Shown: positions 1 through 9,574 of the stretch, piece by piece
Layout: each line of letters opens with the position of its first letter
How positions within the stretch are numbered: the first letter of the stretch is position 1
Assembly (NCBI GenBank): GCA_004020315.1
Contig: SAQG01000007.1
Coordinates: 1-64,000, forward strand
Origin: Mesorhizobium sp.
GTDB lineage: Bacteria > Pseudomonadota > Alphaproteobacteria > Rhizobiales > Rhizobiaceae
Length of the DNA: 64,000 bases
Direction: 5' to 3'
The notes under the pieces: model-generated
What the model was told of the DNA's origin: nothing
What the model saw: the letters and a program-made list of their open reading frames with translations, nothing else
The model's database searches: none
Position numbers and translations under genes: made by a program

Positions 1-62
1 AACTGTCACCCATGCAATCGGTCCATTCTGTTACCTATCTATCCGGTTCGGACAGCCGGGCA

Positions 63-184
63 CTTCTCCCCGTATAGGGACGGGGAGAAGGGGCTGTCCG
101 GAACGTCGGCGCCGTTTCTACGCCGTTTCTACAACGTTACTGATTGGCGAAATGTCCTTCTCCCCGTCCTTATGCGGGGAGAAG
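63..184. repeat. Two copies of a short palindromic intergenic element
   Basis: Two hairpins share the arms CTTCTCCCCG / CGGGGAGAAG. The first lies at 63-90 (11-bp arms, 6-nt loop) and the second at 157-184 (10-bp arms, 8-nt loop). Between them CGCCGTTTCTA occurs twice. They fill the space downstream of waaC and look like REP-type dispersed palindromes. The second could also work as a waaC transcript end, but no clear T-run follows on the minus strand. No gene is seen in 1-225. Confidence 0.6.
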
Positions 185-225
185 ATGGCGGCAGCCAGAT
201 GAGGGGCAGCGCCCACCTCCCCAGA

Positions 226-1215
226 TTATTGCTTGCCGACATTGACCTGACCAGTCTCCCGAAGCGCCAGCAGCCTCTCTGCCTCCGCCACCATCTCCGC
301 AGGCGCGACACGACCGCCGGGCGTGGCCAGCAGCGTTGACGAGAACGGCCCGCGCGGGCCGGTCAGACCTGGCTCGGTGGCGAGGAATACCGCCACCGTC
401 GGCTGGCCGAAAGCGCTGGCGAGGTGGGTGAGGCCGGTGTCGGCGCCGATGACCAGCACCGACCGGCCGATAATCGCGGCGATCTCGGCAAGCGGTGATT
501 TCGGCACCAGCACGGTCTGTGGAACAGCTTGGGCGATCGCCTCGGCAACCGCCTTTTCCCTGTCGTTCGACCAGGTGGTGACCGGCGTCATTCCTCTTTC
601 CACGAGAAGCCGGGCGGTCTCGATCCAGTTGCCGACCGGCCATTTCTTGTCTTCGCGGCTGGTGCCGTGCAGCAGGAAGGCGGTTTTTCCGCCGACAAAA
701 GTCGAACCGACGGCCGGCGGCACGATGCCGGACTCGAGCCCGGAAAAATCCGGTTCATAGCCGAGCGCCAGCCCGAACAGCCGCCTTGTGCGTTCGATGG
801 CGTGCAGATCGCGCGGCACAGCATAGCGGCGGTCGTAGAACAAAGTCGCCGAAGGCTCGCGAGCGCTCGACCGGTCGAAGCCGGCGATCGGCGCCGCGGC
901 CTGTTTCGCCACCAGGGCTGACTTCAGCAATCCTTGCGCGTCGATGACGAGATCGTAGCGGCAATCCCGCAAGGCGCGGCGCAATCCCGCTGCCTCGCGC
1001 CATGTGCCGCGGCCGAGTAAACTTGTGCGCCAGCGCCGGATCGCCACGGTGTGGATGGTTGCGATGGCCGGATGCAGCGCCACGATGTCGGCAAAAGCCT
1101 CTTCGACACACCAGTCGAGCGACACATCCGGCCGATTGCGGCGCGCATCCTCGACGGCCGGAAAGGTGTGGATGACGTCACCCATCGAGGATGTCTTGAC
1201 GATGAGCACCCTCAT
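226..1215 (-). CDS. waaC: Lipopolysaccharide heptosyltransferase I
   Basis: A 329-aa GT9-family glycosyltransferase that adds the first L-glycero-D-manno-heptose from ADP-heptose to Kdo of the LPS inner core, at the inner face of the inner membrane. The N-terminal motif KTSSMGDVIHTFPA is the classic WaaC start (SSxGDVIH). The C-terminal half carries the donor-site stretch GADTGLTHLASAFGQPTVAVF. Length fits the family. It overlaps waaF by 4 bp (waaF stop against waaC start), so the two are translated together in an operon led by hldD. Assignment to WaaC rather than WaaF rests on the N-terminal motif. Confidence 0.9.
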   Translation of the reverse strand: MRVLIVKTSSMGDVIHTFPAVEDARRNRPDVSLDWCVEEAFADIVALHPAIATIHTVAIRRWRTSLLGRGTWREAAGLRRALRDCRYDLVIDAQGLLKSALVAKQAAAPIAGFDRSSAREPSATLFYDRRYAVPRDLHAIERTRRLFGLALGYEPDFSGLESGIVPPAVGSTFVGGKTAFLLHGTSREDKKWPVGNWIETARLLVERGMTPVTTWSNDREKAVAEAIAQAVPQTVLVPKSPLAEIAAIIGRSVLVIGADTGLTHLASAFGQPTVAVFLATEPGLTGPRGPFSSTLLATPGGRVAPAEMVAEAERLLALRETGQVNVGKQ

Positions 1216-2219
1216 GCGGCGGCCGGCATTTCCAGCAGCCGTTCCGCTGCTGCCGCTACCTGTGCCACCTCAAGCGTGTTTAGGCAATTGAGATGGCCGA
1301 GCGGGCAGATTTTCCGGTGGCAGGGCGAACAGGACAGGCCGAGCCACACCAGCTCGCGCTGCTCGGCGAGCGGCGGCGTATTCTGCGGTGAGGTCGAGCC
1401 GTAGACCGCCACGATCGGCGTGCCGACCGCGGCGGCAACATGCATCAGCCCACTGTCGTTCGAGACTGCGAGCCTGGCCGCGGCGATCAGGTCGATGGCG
1501 TCCTCCAGCCGCGTCTGGCCGGCGAGGTCGACAACGCCTGTTGCAAGCGTGGCGATTTCCGCCGTCACGTCGGCGTCGTTCTTCGATCCGAACAGGGCGA
1601 CCCTGAAACCTTTCGCGATCATGTCGCGGGCAAGACCGGCATAGCGTTCGCTCGGCCAGCGTTTGGCCGGGCCGAACTCGGCGCCGGGCATCAGCGCGAC
1701 GAATTTTTCCGCCTCCAGCCCGAAGCGGTCCAGCAATGCCGTCTGGTTTTTTGTGTCGATAGCGAGCTTGGGAGCACGGAACGTGCCCCCTTGCGCGAGG
1801 CCGAAATAGGCCTGCGCCGTGCGCCGTTTCACATTATCGGGCAAGGGAATGATATCGGTCAGCAGCCCGTAGCGCATTTCCTTGAGATAACCGACACGGC
1901 GCGGAATGCGGGCAAAGAACGGGACCAGCGCCGACTTCCAGCTTCCAGGCATGACATAGGCGATGTCGTAGTGGCCGCGCAGCAGCCGGCCGAAGCGCCT
2001 TCGCATGCGGAATTCCAGCGCGCCGGATTTCAGCGGCAGTTCGATCTGCTGGCGTATTTCGGGCATGCGCTTGACCAGTGGCGCCGCCCATGCCGGGGCC
2101 AGCACGTCGATCGCAGCGTTCGGGTGAAGCTCTCTCAGCGCCGAGAACAGGCACTGCGCCATCACCATGTCGCCCACCCAGCGTGGGCCGATCACGAGGA
2201 TCGTTGGGCTTTCAGCCAT
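1212..2219 (-). CDS. waaF: Lipopolysaccharide heptosyltransferase II
   Basis: A 335-aa GT9 glycosyltransferase that adds the second heptose of the LPS inner core. The N-terminus has [15 protein letters not shown], matching the WaaF glycine-rich acceptor region, and the C-terminal domain has [21 protein letters not shown] followed by SPQNTPP, typical of heptosyltransferase II. A cysteine-rich stretch ([14 protein letters not shown]) near the C-terminus is also usual for WaaF. It overlaps hldD upstream by 28 bp and waaC downstream by 4 bp, so all three are one transcription unit. Confidence 0.92.
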   Translation of the reverse strand: MAESPTILVIGPRWVGDMVMAQCLFSALRELHPNAAIDVLAPAWAAPLVKRMPEIRQQIELPLKSGALEFRMRRRFGRLLRGHYDIAYVMPGSWKSALVPFFARIPRRVGYLKEMRYGLLTDIIPLPDNVKRRTAQAYFGLAQGGTFRAPKLAIDTKNQTALLDRFGLEAEKFVALMPGAEFGPAKRWPSERYAGLARDMIAKGFRVALFGSKNDADVTAEIATLATGVVDLAGQTRLEDAIDLIAAARLAVSNDSGLMHVAAAVGTPIVAVYGSTSPQNTPPLAEQRELVWLGLSCSPCHRKICPLGHLNCLNTLEVAQVAAAAERLLEMPAAA

Positions 2220-3142
2220 TCGACATAGTCTCTGACGCCGGTTTCCACTGTGCGAAACTGACCATTGTATCCGGCGGCGCGCAACCGGGACATATCAGCT
2301 TGCGTAAAACTCTGGTAGCTGCCCTTGAGGTGATCGGGGAAGTCGATGAACTCGATCTCGCCTTTGCCCAAGGTGCCGATCACCGTTTCGGCGATGGCGC
2401 GGAACGGCTGGGCTCGGCCGGTGCCGCAGTTGAAGATGCCGCTCAGGCCACGTTTCCACAGCCACAGATTGACGTCGGCAACATCGCCGACATGGATGAA
2501 ATCGCGGCTCTGCTCACCGGGTCCGAAACCGTCATAGGCGCCGAACAGCTTCGGGTTCTGGCCTTGCTCGACCTGGTTGAACAGATGGAAGGCGACCGAG
2601 GCCATGGCGCCCTTGTGCGCCTCGCGCGGTCCATAGACGTTGAAATAGCGCAGGCCCGCCACCGGCGAATGATCGGTATCGAAGACGGTGCGGCGGACAT
2701 AATCGTCGAACAGCTTCTTTGAATAGGCATAGACGTTGAGCGGGCGTTCGCATTCCGGCTCCTCGCGAAACTCGGCGCCGCCGCCATAGACGGAAGCCGA
2801 GGAGGCATAGAGGAAGGGCACGCGCAGTGCGAGGCAGGCATGCAGCAGCCGCTTCGAATAGGCGTAGTTCACCTCCATCATGAACTTGCCGTTCCACTCG
2901 GTGGTGGTCGAGCAGGCGCCCTGGTGGAAGACGGCCTCGATGCGGCCGAGGTCCCCGGCCTCCATCCGCGGCAGGAAATCGTCCTTGTCGAGATAATCGG
3001 CGATCTGGAGGTCGGCGAGATTGGCGATCTTGTGGCCGTCGGTCAGGTCGTCGACGACGAGGATGTCGCTAATCCCTTCGACATTGAGCGCGGCGACGAT
3101 ATTGGAGCCGATCATGCCGGCGCCGCCCGTGACGATGATCAT
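2192..3142 (-). CDS. hldD: ADP-L-glycero-D-manno-heptose 6-epimerase
   Basis: An extended short-chain dehydrogenase, 316 aa, that epimerises ADP-D-glycero-D-manno-heptose at C6 to the L,D form, the last step before WaaC/WaaF. The NAD(P)-binding motif [10 protein letters not shown] is at the very N-terminus, [12 protein letters not shown] supplies the catalytic Tyr-x3-Lys, and YFNVYGPRE is typical. The ORF track start at 3220 adds 26 unlikely residues. The ATG at 3142 has an AGAGG ribosome site just upstream and puts the Rossmann motif at residue 5, as in homologues. First gene of the hldD-waaF-waaC operon. Confidence 0.92.
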   Translation of the reverse strand: MIIVTGGAGMIGSNIVAALNVEGISDILVVDDLTDGHKIANLADLQIADYLDKDDFLPRMEAGDLGRIEAVFHQGACSTTTEWNGKFMMEVNYAYSKRLLHACLALRVPFLYASSASVYGGGAEFREEPECERPLNVYAYSKKLFDDYVRRTVFDTDHSPVAGLRYFNVYGPREAHKGAMASVAFHLFNQVEQGQNPKLFGAYDGFGPGEQSRDFIHVGDVADVNLWLWKRGLSGIFNCGTGRAQPFRAIAETVIGTLGKGEIEFIDFPDHLKGSYQSFTQADMSRLRAAGYNGQFRTVETGVRDYVEWLKAQRSS

Positions 3143-3308
3143 GAAAGCCTCTGGTATCTTGTGCCGATTCCGGCCCTTATAGGGGAGGCTTGCGGGGCTG
3201 TCGATAAAGCAGGGTCGCAATCCGGCGGTTGGTGAGCGTCACAGTGCCGCCGCAAAGCTTTCGCTTCAGTCCGGGGATCCACCGGCGAAGCGCGACAGGA
3301 GCAAGGCA

Positions 3309-3941
3309 ATGCCGTCGACCGAACTGCTTATCGCCTTTTTTGCCACCACCGTGATCTTCGCCTACATCCCCGGTCCGGCGATGCTTTACGCTGCTGCGCA
3401 AACCATGGCGCGCGGCCGCTGGTCCGGCCTGACGGCGGCGTTGGGCATCCATCTTGGCGGCTATGTGCACGTCATCGTCGCCGCTGCCGGGTTGTCCGTG
3501 CTTTTCCACGCTGTGCCGACGCTCTACATCGCGGTCAAGCTGGCCGGCGCACTTTATCTGATCTGGCTGGGTGTCTCGCTGTTCCGCGCCAGGGCGCAAG
3601 ACGATGCTGTTATCCCAGGTATTGAGCCGAAATCCGCCCGCCGCGCCTTTTTCGAGAGCGTCACCGTCGAGGTGCTCAATCCCAAGACAGCAATCTTCTT
3701 CATGGCGTTCCTGCCGCAATTCATCGACGCGTCGGCGACGTTTCCCGTCTGGCTCCAATTCCTCGTCCTCGGGACGATCGTCAATCTGATGTTCTCCTCG
3801 GCGGATGTCATGTGCGTGGTGCTGGCGGGTGCGCTGATCACCAGGCTGCGGCGTTCGAGCCACGCGCAGCGCCTCATGCGGCGTGCGGGCGGTGCGGTGC
3901 TCGTCGGATTGGGCGTCCATGTCGCTCTGCAGAAAAGCTGA
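3309..3941 (+). CDS. LysE/RhtB family amino-acid exporter
   Basis: A 210-aa inner-membrane protein of the LysE/RhtB superfamily, which exports amino acids such as homoserine, threonine or lysine by proton exchange. Visible are the hydrophobic N-terminus with the family motif YIPGPAMLYAAAQTMARG (usual form PGPxxLxV...GxRxG), the helix pair around GALYLIWLGVSLFRA, and NPKTAIFFMAFLPQFID, a hallmark of the family. Substrate cannot be told from sequence. It sits between the two divergent heptose operons and has no evident link to LPS synthesis. Confidence 0.85.
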   Translation: MPSTELLIAFFATTVIFAYIPGPAMLYAAAQTMARGRWSGLTAALGIHLGGYVHVIVAAAGLSVLFHAVPTLYIAVKLAGALYLIWLGVSLFRARAQDDAVIPGIEPKSARRAFFESVTVEVLNPKTAIFFMAFLPQFIDASATFPVWLQFLVLGTIVNLMFSSADVMCVVLAGALITRLRRSSHAQRLMRRAGGAVLVGLGVHVALQKS

Positions 3942-4092
3942 TCCGCCAACTGGCGTTGGCTGTGGTCCGTTCGATACGTGCCGTTGCGCTGGGCCGAATT
4001 GCGGTATATCGGCTTCGCCATGATCGACCAGCCCTGCCAGTCCAGCCCTTTCACAGCATCGGGACCGGCTCTCATTGCACGTCGCGGATGAC

Positions 4093-5583
4093 ATGAGCGA
4101 GCAATACCTGCCTTCTCCCGAATCCCTTCACCGCGCCATCTCGCGGTTCGATAACGTCACCATACTGGTGGTTGGCGACTTCATCCTCGACCGTTTCGTC
4201 AACGGCGTCATCGAGCGGATTTCGCCCGAAGCGCCCATTCCGGTGCTGCGCGGGCGTGGCGAAACGTCGGCGATGGGCGGCGCCGGCAATGTCGTCGCCA
4301 ACATCGTCTCGCTCGGCGCCGCCGCGATACCGGTCTCGGTGATCGGCGCCGATCAGGCCGGCCACAATCTCATGCGCATGCTCGCCGAGCTTGGCGTCGA
4401 CACTGGCGGCCTCGCGCAGGACGCGAACCGGATGACCTCGTCGAAAAGCCGCTTCAGCGCGCTCAACCAGCAGGTGCTGCGTTTCGACGAAGAGGAAATC
4501 AAACCGCTGGGCGATGTGGAGCGGGCGACGCTGATCCGGCATTTCCGCACCGCGCTCGCGCAGGCCGACATCGTTATCCTGTCCGACTACGGCAAGGGCA
4601 TGTTGCTGGACGGCGTCGCCGGCGAACTGATCTCGATCTGCCGCGAGGCGGGAAAGCCGGTGCTCGTCGATCCTAAGGGCCGCGACTATGCGTGCTATGC
4701 CGGGGCGACGGCGATCACGCCCAATCGCAAGGAACTTGGCGAAGCGGTCGGACGCGCGGTGTTTGCCGATGACGAGATCGTCGCCGCGGCACGTGAGCTG
4801 ATCTCGGCACATCGCTTCGATTTCGTCGTCGCGACGCGCAGTGAAAAAGGCATGAGCGTCGTCGACGCGGAGGATGCCCGCCACATCGCCACGCAGGCGC
4901 GGGAGGTGTTCGACGTTTCCGGCGCCGGCGACACTGTCATTGCTACGTTTGCGTTGGCTCTGGCTGCGGGCGCCGACCGCGTCATTGCCGCGGCGATCGC
5001 CAACGCGGCGGGTGGCGTGGTGGTGGGAAAGCGCGGTACCGCGCGGCTGACGGTCGAAGAGCTTGCCGGCGCGCTGTTTCGCTCGCACGGACCGATTGTC
5101 CACAAGGATGCAATCCTCGATGCCGCTGCCGCCGCACGGCTGGTGGCGACGTGGAAGGACGAAGGCCTGAGCGTCGGTTTCACAAATGGCTGCTTCGATA
5201 TCCTTCACGCCGGCCATGTCAGCCTTTTGCACGCGGCGCGCAGCCAGTGCGACCGGCTGGTTCTGGGCCTCAACAGCGATGCCTCGGTGCGCCGGCTGAA
5301 AGGGCCGGGACGCCCGGTCAACGACGAGCATGACCGCGCCTGCGTGCTGGCGGCGCTTGCCTCGGTCGATGCCGTCGTCGTCTTCGAGGAGGATACGCCG
5401 CTCGCGCTGATCGAGGCGCTCAAGCCCGACATACTGGTCAAGGGCGCCGACTATACGATCGATCAGGTGGTCGGCGCCGAAATCGTGCAGAAAGCGGGCG
5501 GTCGCGTCGTGCTGGTCGATCTCGTCGCCGGCAAGAGCACCACCGGCACCATCGGTAAGTTGCGCGCCGGCAATACAAACTGA
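4093..5583 (+). CDS. hldE: Bifunctional heptose-7-phosphate kinase / heptose-1-phosphate adenylyltransferase
   Basis: A 496-aa fusion that first phosphorylates D-glycero-beta-D-manno-heptose 7-phosphate at C1 and, after GmhB removes the 7-phosphate, joins it to AMP to give ADP-heptose. Residues ~1-330 are a PfkB/ribokinase domain (GGAGNVVANIVSLG near the start; DVSGAGDTVIATF with the catalytic Asp). Residues ~350-496 are a cytidylyltransferase-like domain with FTNGCFDILHAGHV (HxGH nucleotide site). The ORF track starts at a TTG (4075); the ATG at 4093 is preferred. GmhA follows after 7 bp. The antisense 506-aa ORF here is a shadow. Confidence 0.93.
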   Translation: MSEQYLPSPESLHRAISRFDNVTILVVGDFILDRFVNGVIERISPEAPIPVLRGRGETSAMGGAGNVVANIVSLGAAAIPVSVIGADQAGHNLMRMLAELGVDTGGLAQDANRMTSSKSRFSALNQQVLRFDEEEIKPLGDVERATLIRHFRTALAQADIVILSDYGKGMLLDGVAGELISICREAGKPVLVDPKGRDYACYAGATAITPNRKELGEAVGRAVFADDEIVAAARELISAHRFDFVVATRSEKGMSVVDAEDARHIATQAREVFDVSGAGDTVIATFALALAAGADRVIAAAIANAAGGVVVGKRGTARLTVEELAGALFRSHGPIVHKDAILDAAAAARLVATWKDEGLSVGFTNGCFDILHAGHVSLLHAARSQCDRLVLGLNSDASVRRLKGPGRPVNDEHDRACVLAALASVDAVVVFEEDTPLALIEALKPDILVKGADYTIDQVVGAEIVQKAGGRVVLVDLVAGKSTTGTIGKLRAGNTN

Positions 5584-5590
5584 GGTTTTC

Positions 5591-6163
5591 ATGTCCGAAC
5601 TGAACGATTACCTGGTCCGCTCGGCGGCCGCGATCTCGGCGATGGTCGAGCGCGACCTCACCAGCGAGATGGAGCGGGCGGTCACCGCCGTCGTCGCGGC
5701 CCTGTCGCAGGGCAAGGCGCTGCTGATCTGTGGCAATGGCGGTTCGGCCAGCGACGCCATCCACATCGCCGGCGAACTGGTTGGCCGCTTCCTGAAGGAG
5801 CGTAAAGCCTACAATGTCATCGCGCTGCCGGCCAATGCGGCGGTGCTGACCGCCTGGGGGAATGATTACGGCTTCGACACCGTGTTTTCACGCCAGGTCG
5901 AGGCGCATGGCTCGGCGGGTGGTGTGCTTCTCGCAATCTCGACCAGCGGCAACTCGCCCAGCGTCCTTGCAGCTGCCCAACAGGCGCGCGTGATGGACAT
6001 GACAGTGATCAGCCTGACCGGCGACACCGGCGGCAAGCTCAAGCCGCTCTCGGACATCCTGCTCAACGTGCCCTCGATCTCGACGCCGATCATCCAGCAG
6101 GGGCATCTGTGCCTCTATCATCATCTGTGCGAAATGGTCGAAGCGCGCCTTTGTGATGGCTGA
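5591..6163 (+). CDS. gmhA: D-sedoheptulose 7-phosphate isomerase
   Basis: A 190-aa SIS-domain enzyme that converts sedoheptulose 7-phosphate to D-glycero-D-manno-heptose 7-phosphate, the committed step of LPS heptose synthesis. The phosphosugar-binding loop LLICGNGGSASDAIHIAGELVGRF and the second loop AISTSGNSPSVLAAAQ are both present, as is the C-terminal QQGHLCLYHHLCEMVE segment with family metal and catalytic residues. Length is normal. It lies 7 bp after hldE and overlaps gmhB by 8 bp, so hldE-gmhA-gmhB is a tight operon. Confidence 0.93.
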   Translation: MSELNDYLVRSAAAISAMVERDLTSEMERAVTAVVAALSQGKALLICGNGGSASDAIHIAGELVGRFLKERKAYNVIALPANAAVLTAWGNDYGFDTVFSRQVEAHGSAGGVLLAISTSGNSPSVLAAAQQARVMDMTVISLTGDTGGKLKPLSDILLNVPSISTPIIQQGHLCLYHHLCEMVEARLCDG

Positions 6164-6821
6164 CAGGAACGCTGTCACGACTCCGAAGCCGTATCCGCTC
6201 GAAGAGGCGGGGCTCTGGGTCGAACGGATCGGTACGGCGGTATTTCCAACTGGCACGCCGGCGCTGTTCCTCGACCGCGACGGCACCATCAATGTCGATA
6301 GCGGCTATCCCAGCGATCCGGCCGACATCGTGCTGCGATCGGAGATGCTGCCGGTGATCCGAACGGCCAACATCGTAGGCCTTCCTGCGATCGTGGTTTC
6401 CAATCAGTCAGGCATAGCCCGCGGCTATTTCGGCTGGCCGGAGTTCGCCGCAGTCAATGCCCGGCTGCTGGCGCTTCTCGAAGCGCAGGGTTGCCGGATC
6501 GACCTGGTGCTCGCCTGCGCCTACCATTCGAGCGGGACGGGTGAACTGGCAGTAGGTGATCATCCGATGCGCAAGCCCAATCCGGGCATGCTTCTGCGCG
6601 CCCGCGATCTGCTGGGCGTGGATATCAGCCGATCCATCATCGTCGGCGACAAGGCCGATGACATGGACGCCGGACGGCGAGCCGGGCTATGCGAGGGCTG
6701 GCTGGTGCACGGCAGATCCAATCGGACTTCTGGCGATGGTATGTTCACGACGCGCAAACTGATGACCGATAACGATCACAGCAAACTCTGCGACGCCATC
6801 GCCGAGTTCGGCCGGGATTAA
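6156..6821 (+). CDS. gmhB: D,D-heptose 1,7-bisphosphate 7-phosphatase
   Basis: A HAD-family phosphatase of about 221 aa that removes the 7-phosphate of heptose 1,7-bisphosphate between the two HldE reactions. Motif I is LFLDRDGTIN (nucleophile Asp and acid/base Asp), motif II is VVSNQSGIARG, a metal-site region CAYHSSGTGELAVGDHPMRKPNPGM carries Cys and His residues as in GmhB, and motif III/IV is IVGDKADDMDAGRRAG. The N-terminus is about 35 residues longer than in E. coli GmhB. GTG at 6153 or ATG at 6156 could start it; both overlap the gmhA end. Confidence 0.9.
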   Translation: MADRNAVTTPKPYPLEEAGLWVERIGTAVFPTGTPALFLDRDGTINVDSGYPSDPADIVLRSEMLPVIRTANIVGLPAIVVSNQSGIARGYFGWPEFAAVNARLLALLEAQGCRIDLVLACAYHSSGTGELAVGDHPMRKPNPGMLLRARDLLGVDISRSIIVGDKADDMDAGRRAGLCEGWLVHGRSNRTSGDGMFTTRKLMTDNDHSKLCDAIAEFGRD

Positions 6822-7303
6822 GGTCTCACTTCGCTGAAAGCCACCAGACCCTCGTCCTTGACGCGACGGATGGTCAATGCTGTGCGCACCGTGTCGACAT
6901 TCGGCGCCGACGCCAACTCCTCGATGACGAAGGTCTGAAAGGCGCCGAGGTCGCTCGCCACGCAATGCAGCAAAAAGTCGGATTCGCCCGACACCATCCA
7001 GGCGTCGCGAACGATCGGCCAGCCGCGGGTGCGTTCGGCGAAGGTTTTCAGCTCAGCGTCGGCCTGGTGATGCAGTCCGATGAGGCAGAAGGCGACGACG
7101 TCCAGGCCCAGCGCCGGGGCATTGAGCAAGGCGCGATAGCCGCGGATGATGCCGGTCTCTTCCAGCCGCCTGACCCGACGCAGGCATGGCGGCGCCGAAA
7201 TGCCGACGCGGCTGGACAGCTCGACATTGGTCATGCGCCCGTCATGCTGAAGCTCGCGCAGGATCTTCCAGTCAATGGCATCGAGATCGGCTTTGAGCGG
7301 CAT
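6818..7303 (-). CDS. Lrp/AsnC family transcriptional regulator
   Basis: A feast/famine regulator of about 161 aa. Residues ~5-60 form the winged helix (LDAIDWKILRELQHDGRMTNVELSSRVGISAPPCLRRVRRLEE) and the rest is the RAM/AsnC ligand-binding domain (FQTFVIEELASAPNVDTVRTALTIRRVKDEG). The ATG at 7303 is chosen over the ORF start at 7327 because Lrp proteins normally begin just before LDxxDxxIL. It is convergent with gmhB (4-bp overlap at the ends) and divergent from trxB, with 259 bp between starts. Ligand unknown. Confidence 0.88.
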   Translation of the reverse strand: MPLKADLDAIDWKILRELQHDGRMTNVELSSRVGISAPPCLRRVRRLEETGIIRGYRALLNAPALGLDVVAFCLIGLHHQADAELKTFAERTRGWPIVRDAWMVSGESDFLLHCVASDLGAFQTFVIEELASAPNVDTVRTALTIRRVKDEGLVAFSEVRP

Positions 7304-7562
7304 GGATACCTTCGGCGCTTCACGCAAGAATCTTTCGTGACTTTGTAATTAAACGACTTCGGTGTCCATTCCATCCCTTAAGTCGCTGATTTTAGGAGAG
7401 TCACCGCGCAAGATGTTCATGGATCGTCTGTTTGTGCGGAAGCTTTCCGGGGACGAAGGTCAGGTCGTCTTGCTGGCGTCGTCTGCAACACCTAGATTAG
7501 GGCCGATATCGACCCCTGTGCCGGACGCTTCATTCGCGTCCGGTTGTTGTGAAAGCCCGTCC

Positions 7563-8537
7563 ATGACGTCCAAGCACGCACCCGTTCTCATCATCGGCTC
7601 CGGTCCCGCCGGCTATACGGCGGCAATCTACGCCGCCCGCGCCATGCTGAAGCCGATGCTGGTCGCCGGCCTGCAGCAGGGCGGCCAGCTGATGATCACC
7701 ACCGATGTCGAAAACTATCCAGGCTTCGCCGATCCGATCCAGGGTCCGTGGCTGATGGACCAAATGCTGAAGCAGGCCGAACATGTCGGCACCGACGTCA
7801 TCAACGACATCATCACCGAAGTTGACCTCAACGTGCGTCCGTTCCGTGCCAAGGGCGATTCCGGCGCCACCTATACGGCCGACGCGCTGATCATCGCCAC
7901 CGGTGCGCAGGCGAAATGGCTGGGCATCCCGAGCGAGCAGACCTTCATGGGCTTCGGCGTATCGGCCTGCGCCACCTGCGACGGCTTCTTCTATCGCGGC
8001 AAGGATGTCGCGGTGATCGGCGGCGGCAATTCGGCGGTGGAGGAGGCGCTCTACCTTTCCAACCTGGCAAAGAGCGTGACGGTCATCCACCGGCGCAGCG
8101 ACTTCCGCGCCGAGCGCATCCTGAGCGAGCGGCTGTTCAAGAAGGACAATGTCCGCGTCATCTGGGACACCGTCGTCGACGAGATCACCGGTCAGTCCGG
8201 CAAGATGCCGCTGCCGCCGTCCGTGGAAGGGCTGAAGCTGCGCAATGTGGTGACCGGCCAGGAGATGCATCTGACGGTCGACGGCGTATTCGTGGCGATC
8301 GGCCATGCGCCGGCGGTCGAGCTGTTCGCGGGCAAGCTAAAGCAGAAGCCGAACGGCTATCTGTGGACGGCGCCGGATTCGACCTGCACCGACGTGCCGG
8401 GCGTGTTTGCCGCCGGCGACGTGACCGACGACATCTACCGCCAAGCGGTGACGGCGGCAGGGCTCGGCTGCATGGCCGCGCTCGAGGCGGAAAAGTACCT
8501 CGCCGGGATCGAAGTTCACCGCGAAGCGGCGGAGTAA
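7563..8537 (+). CDS. trxB: Thioredoxin reductase (NADPH)
   Basis: A 324-aa flavoprotein that passes electrons from NADPH to thioredoxin in the cytoplasm. FAD-binding IIGSGPAGYTAAIYAARA is at the N-terminus, the redox-active pair is SACATCDGFFYRG (CATC), the NADPH motif is VIGGGNSAVEEALYL, and the C-terminal FAD motif is GVFAAGDVTDDIYRQAVTAAGLGC. The ORF track start at 7362 adds 67 non-conserved residues; the ATG at 7563 gives the standard protein. A short inverted repeat (GCCTGA/TCAGGC) after the stop may be a weak terminator before the LysR gene. Confidence 0.95.
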   Translation: MTSKHAPVLIIGSGPAGYTAAIYAARAMLKPMLVAGLQQGGQLMITTDVENYPGFADPIQGPWLMDQMLKQAEHVGTDVINDIITEVDLNVRPFRAKGDSGATYTADALIIATGAQAKWLGIPSEQTFMGFGVSACATCDGFFYRGKDVAVIGGGNSAVEEALYLSNLAKSVTVIHRRSDFRAERILSERLFKKDNVRVIWDTVVDEITGQSGKMPLPPSVEGLKLRNVVTGQEMHLTVDGVFVAIGHAPAVELFAGKLKQKPNGYLWTAPDSTCTDVPGVFAAGDVTDDIYRQAVTAAGLGCMAALEAEKYLAGIEVHREAAE

Positions 8538-8626
8538 GGAAGCGGCCGAGAAAAGCCGCGCAAAAGCCTGATTTTTCATTCAGGCGCTAAAACAGGCAAA
8601 CGCCAAAAAACAGAGCGAGGGGCATT

Positions 8627-9523
8627 ATGGCGTTGGACTGGGACAAGCTACGCGTGTTTCACGCTGCGGCGGAAGCTGGGTCGTTCACCCATGCCGCCGA
8701 GACACTGCATCTGTCGCAATCGGCCATTTCACGGCAGGTCAGCGCGCTCGAACATGATGTCGGCGTGCCGCTGTTCAATCGCCATGCCCGCGGCCTGGTG
8801 CTGACCGAGCAGGGTGAGATGCTGTTCCGCACGGCGCATGACGTGCTGATGAAGCTGGAGACGATCAAGTCGCGGCTGACCGAGGCGAAGGACCGGCCCT
8901 CCGGCGTGCTCAGGGTGACGACCACGGTGGGGCTCGGTGCGGGCTGGCTGACCGAGCGTGTGCAGGAATTCATCGAGCTCTATCCCGAGATCAGCCTGCA
9001 GTTGATACTGGCGAACGAGGAACTCGACCTCACCATGCGCCGTGCGGACTGCGCAATCCGGCTGCGCCAGCCGCAGCAGCCTGATCTGATCCAGCGACGC
9101 CTGTTCACAGTGCATTTCCATCTCTACGCCGCCCCTTCCTACGTCAACAAGTATGGCAAACCGGCGTCGATCGCCGAGTTGAAGAACCATCGCATCGTCA
9201 CCTTCGGCGTGCCGGTGCCGGCGCATTTGTCGGAATTGAACTGGCTGGAAACGGTCGGCGATTTCGAAGGCGGGCAAAGAGTGCCGACGCTGCAGATCAA
9301 CGACATATTGTCGATCAAACGCGCGGTACAGGGTGGCGCCGGCATCGCCATGCTGCCCGACTACGTGGTCAGCAAGGACTCGGGGCTGGTGCAGTTGCTG
9401 CCGGAAACCGAAGTGCCGTCCTTCGATACCTATTTCGCCTATCCCGATGCGATGAAGAACCAGGCGAAACTACATGTCTTCCGCGATTTCATCATCGCCA
9501 AGGCCCGAAGCTGGTCGTTCTGA
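8627..9523 (+). CDS. lsrB: LysR-type regulator, LsrB/VtlR type
   Basis: A 298-aa LysR-type regulator: winged helix at residues ~5-65 (LRVFHAAAEAGSFTHAAETLHLSQSAISRQVSALE) and a substrate-binding fold after ~90. The sequence, its place directly after trxB, and an AbcR-type sRNA 0.9 kb further on match the LsrB (Sinorhizobium) / VtlR (Brucella, Agrobacterium) locus. Known members activate AbcR sRNA transcription and affect redox response, LPS and host interaction. Only one cysteine (Cys142) is present. The orthology is inferred from remembered sequence and synteny. Confidence 0.85.
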   Translation: MALDWDKLRVFHAAAEAGSFTHAAETLHLSQSAISRQVSALEHDVGVPLFNRHARGLVLTEQGEMLFRTAHDVLMKLETIKSRLTEAKDRPSGVLRVTTTVGLGAGWLTERVQEFIELYPEISLQLILANEELDLTMRRADCAIRLRQPQQPDLIQRRLFTVHFHLYAAPSYVNKYGKPASIAELKNHRIVTFGVPVPAHLSELNWLETVGDFEGGQRVPTLQINDILSIKRAVQGGAGIAMLPDYVVSKDSGLVQLLPETEVPSFDTYFAYPDAMKNQAKLHVFRDFIIAKARSWSF

Positions 9524-9574
9524 ACGGATCCTTTCTGCAAATCGCTTCCTACTTTGCATCGCGGATGCTCATCG

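Noticed and set aside
4072-5592. 506-aa antisense ORF across hldE
   Set aside because: High-GC shadow frame; Arg/Asp/His-rich with no motif, while the plus strand encodes a clear hldE.
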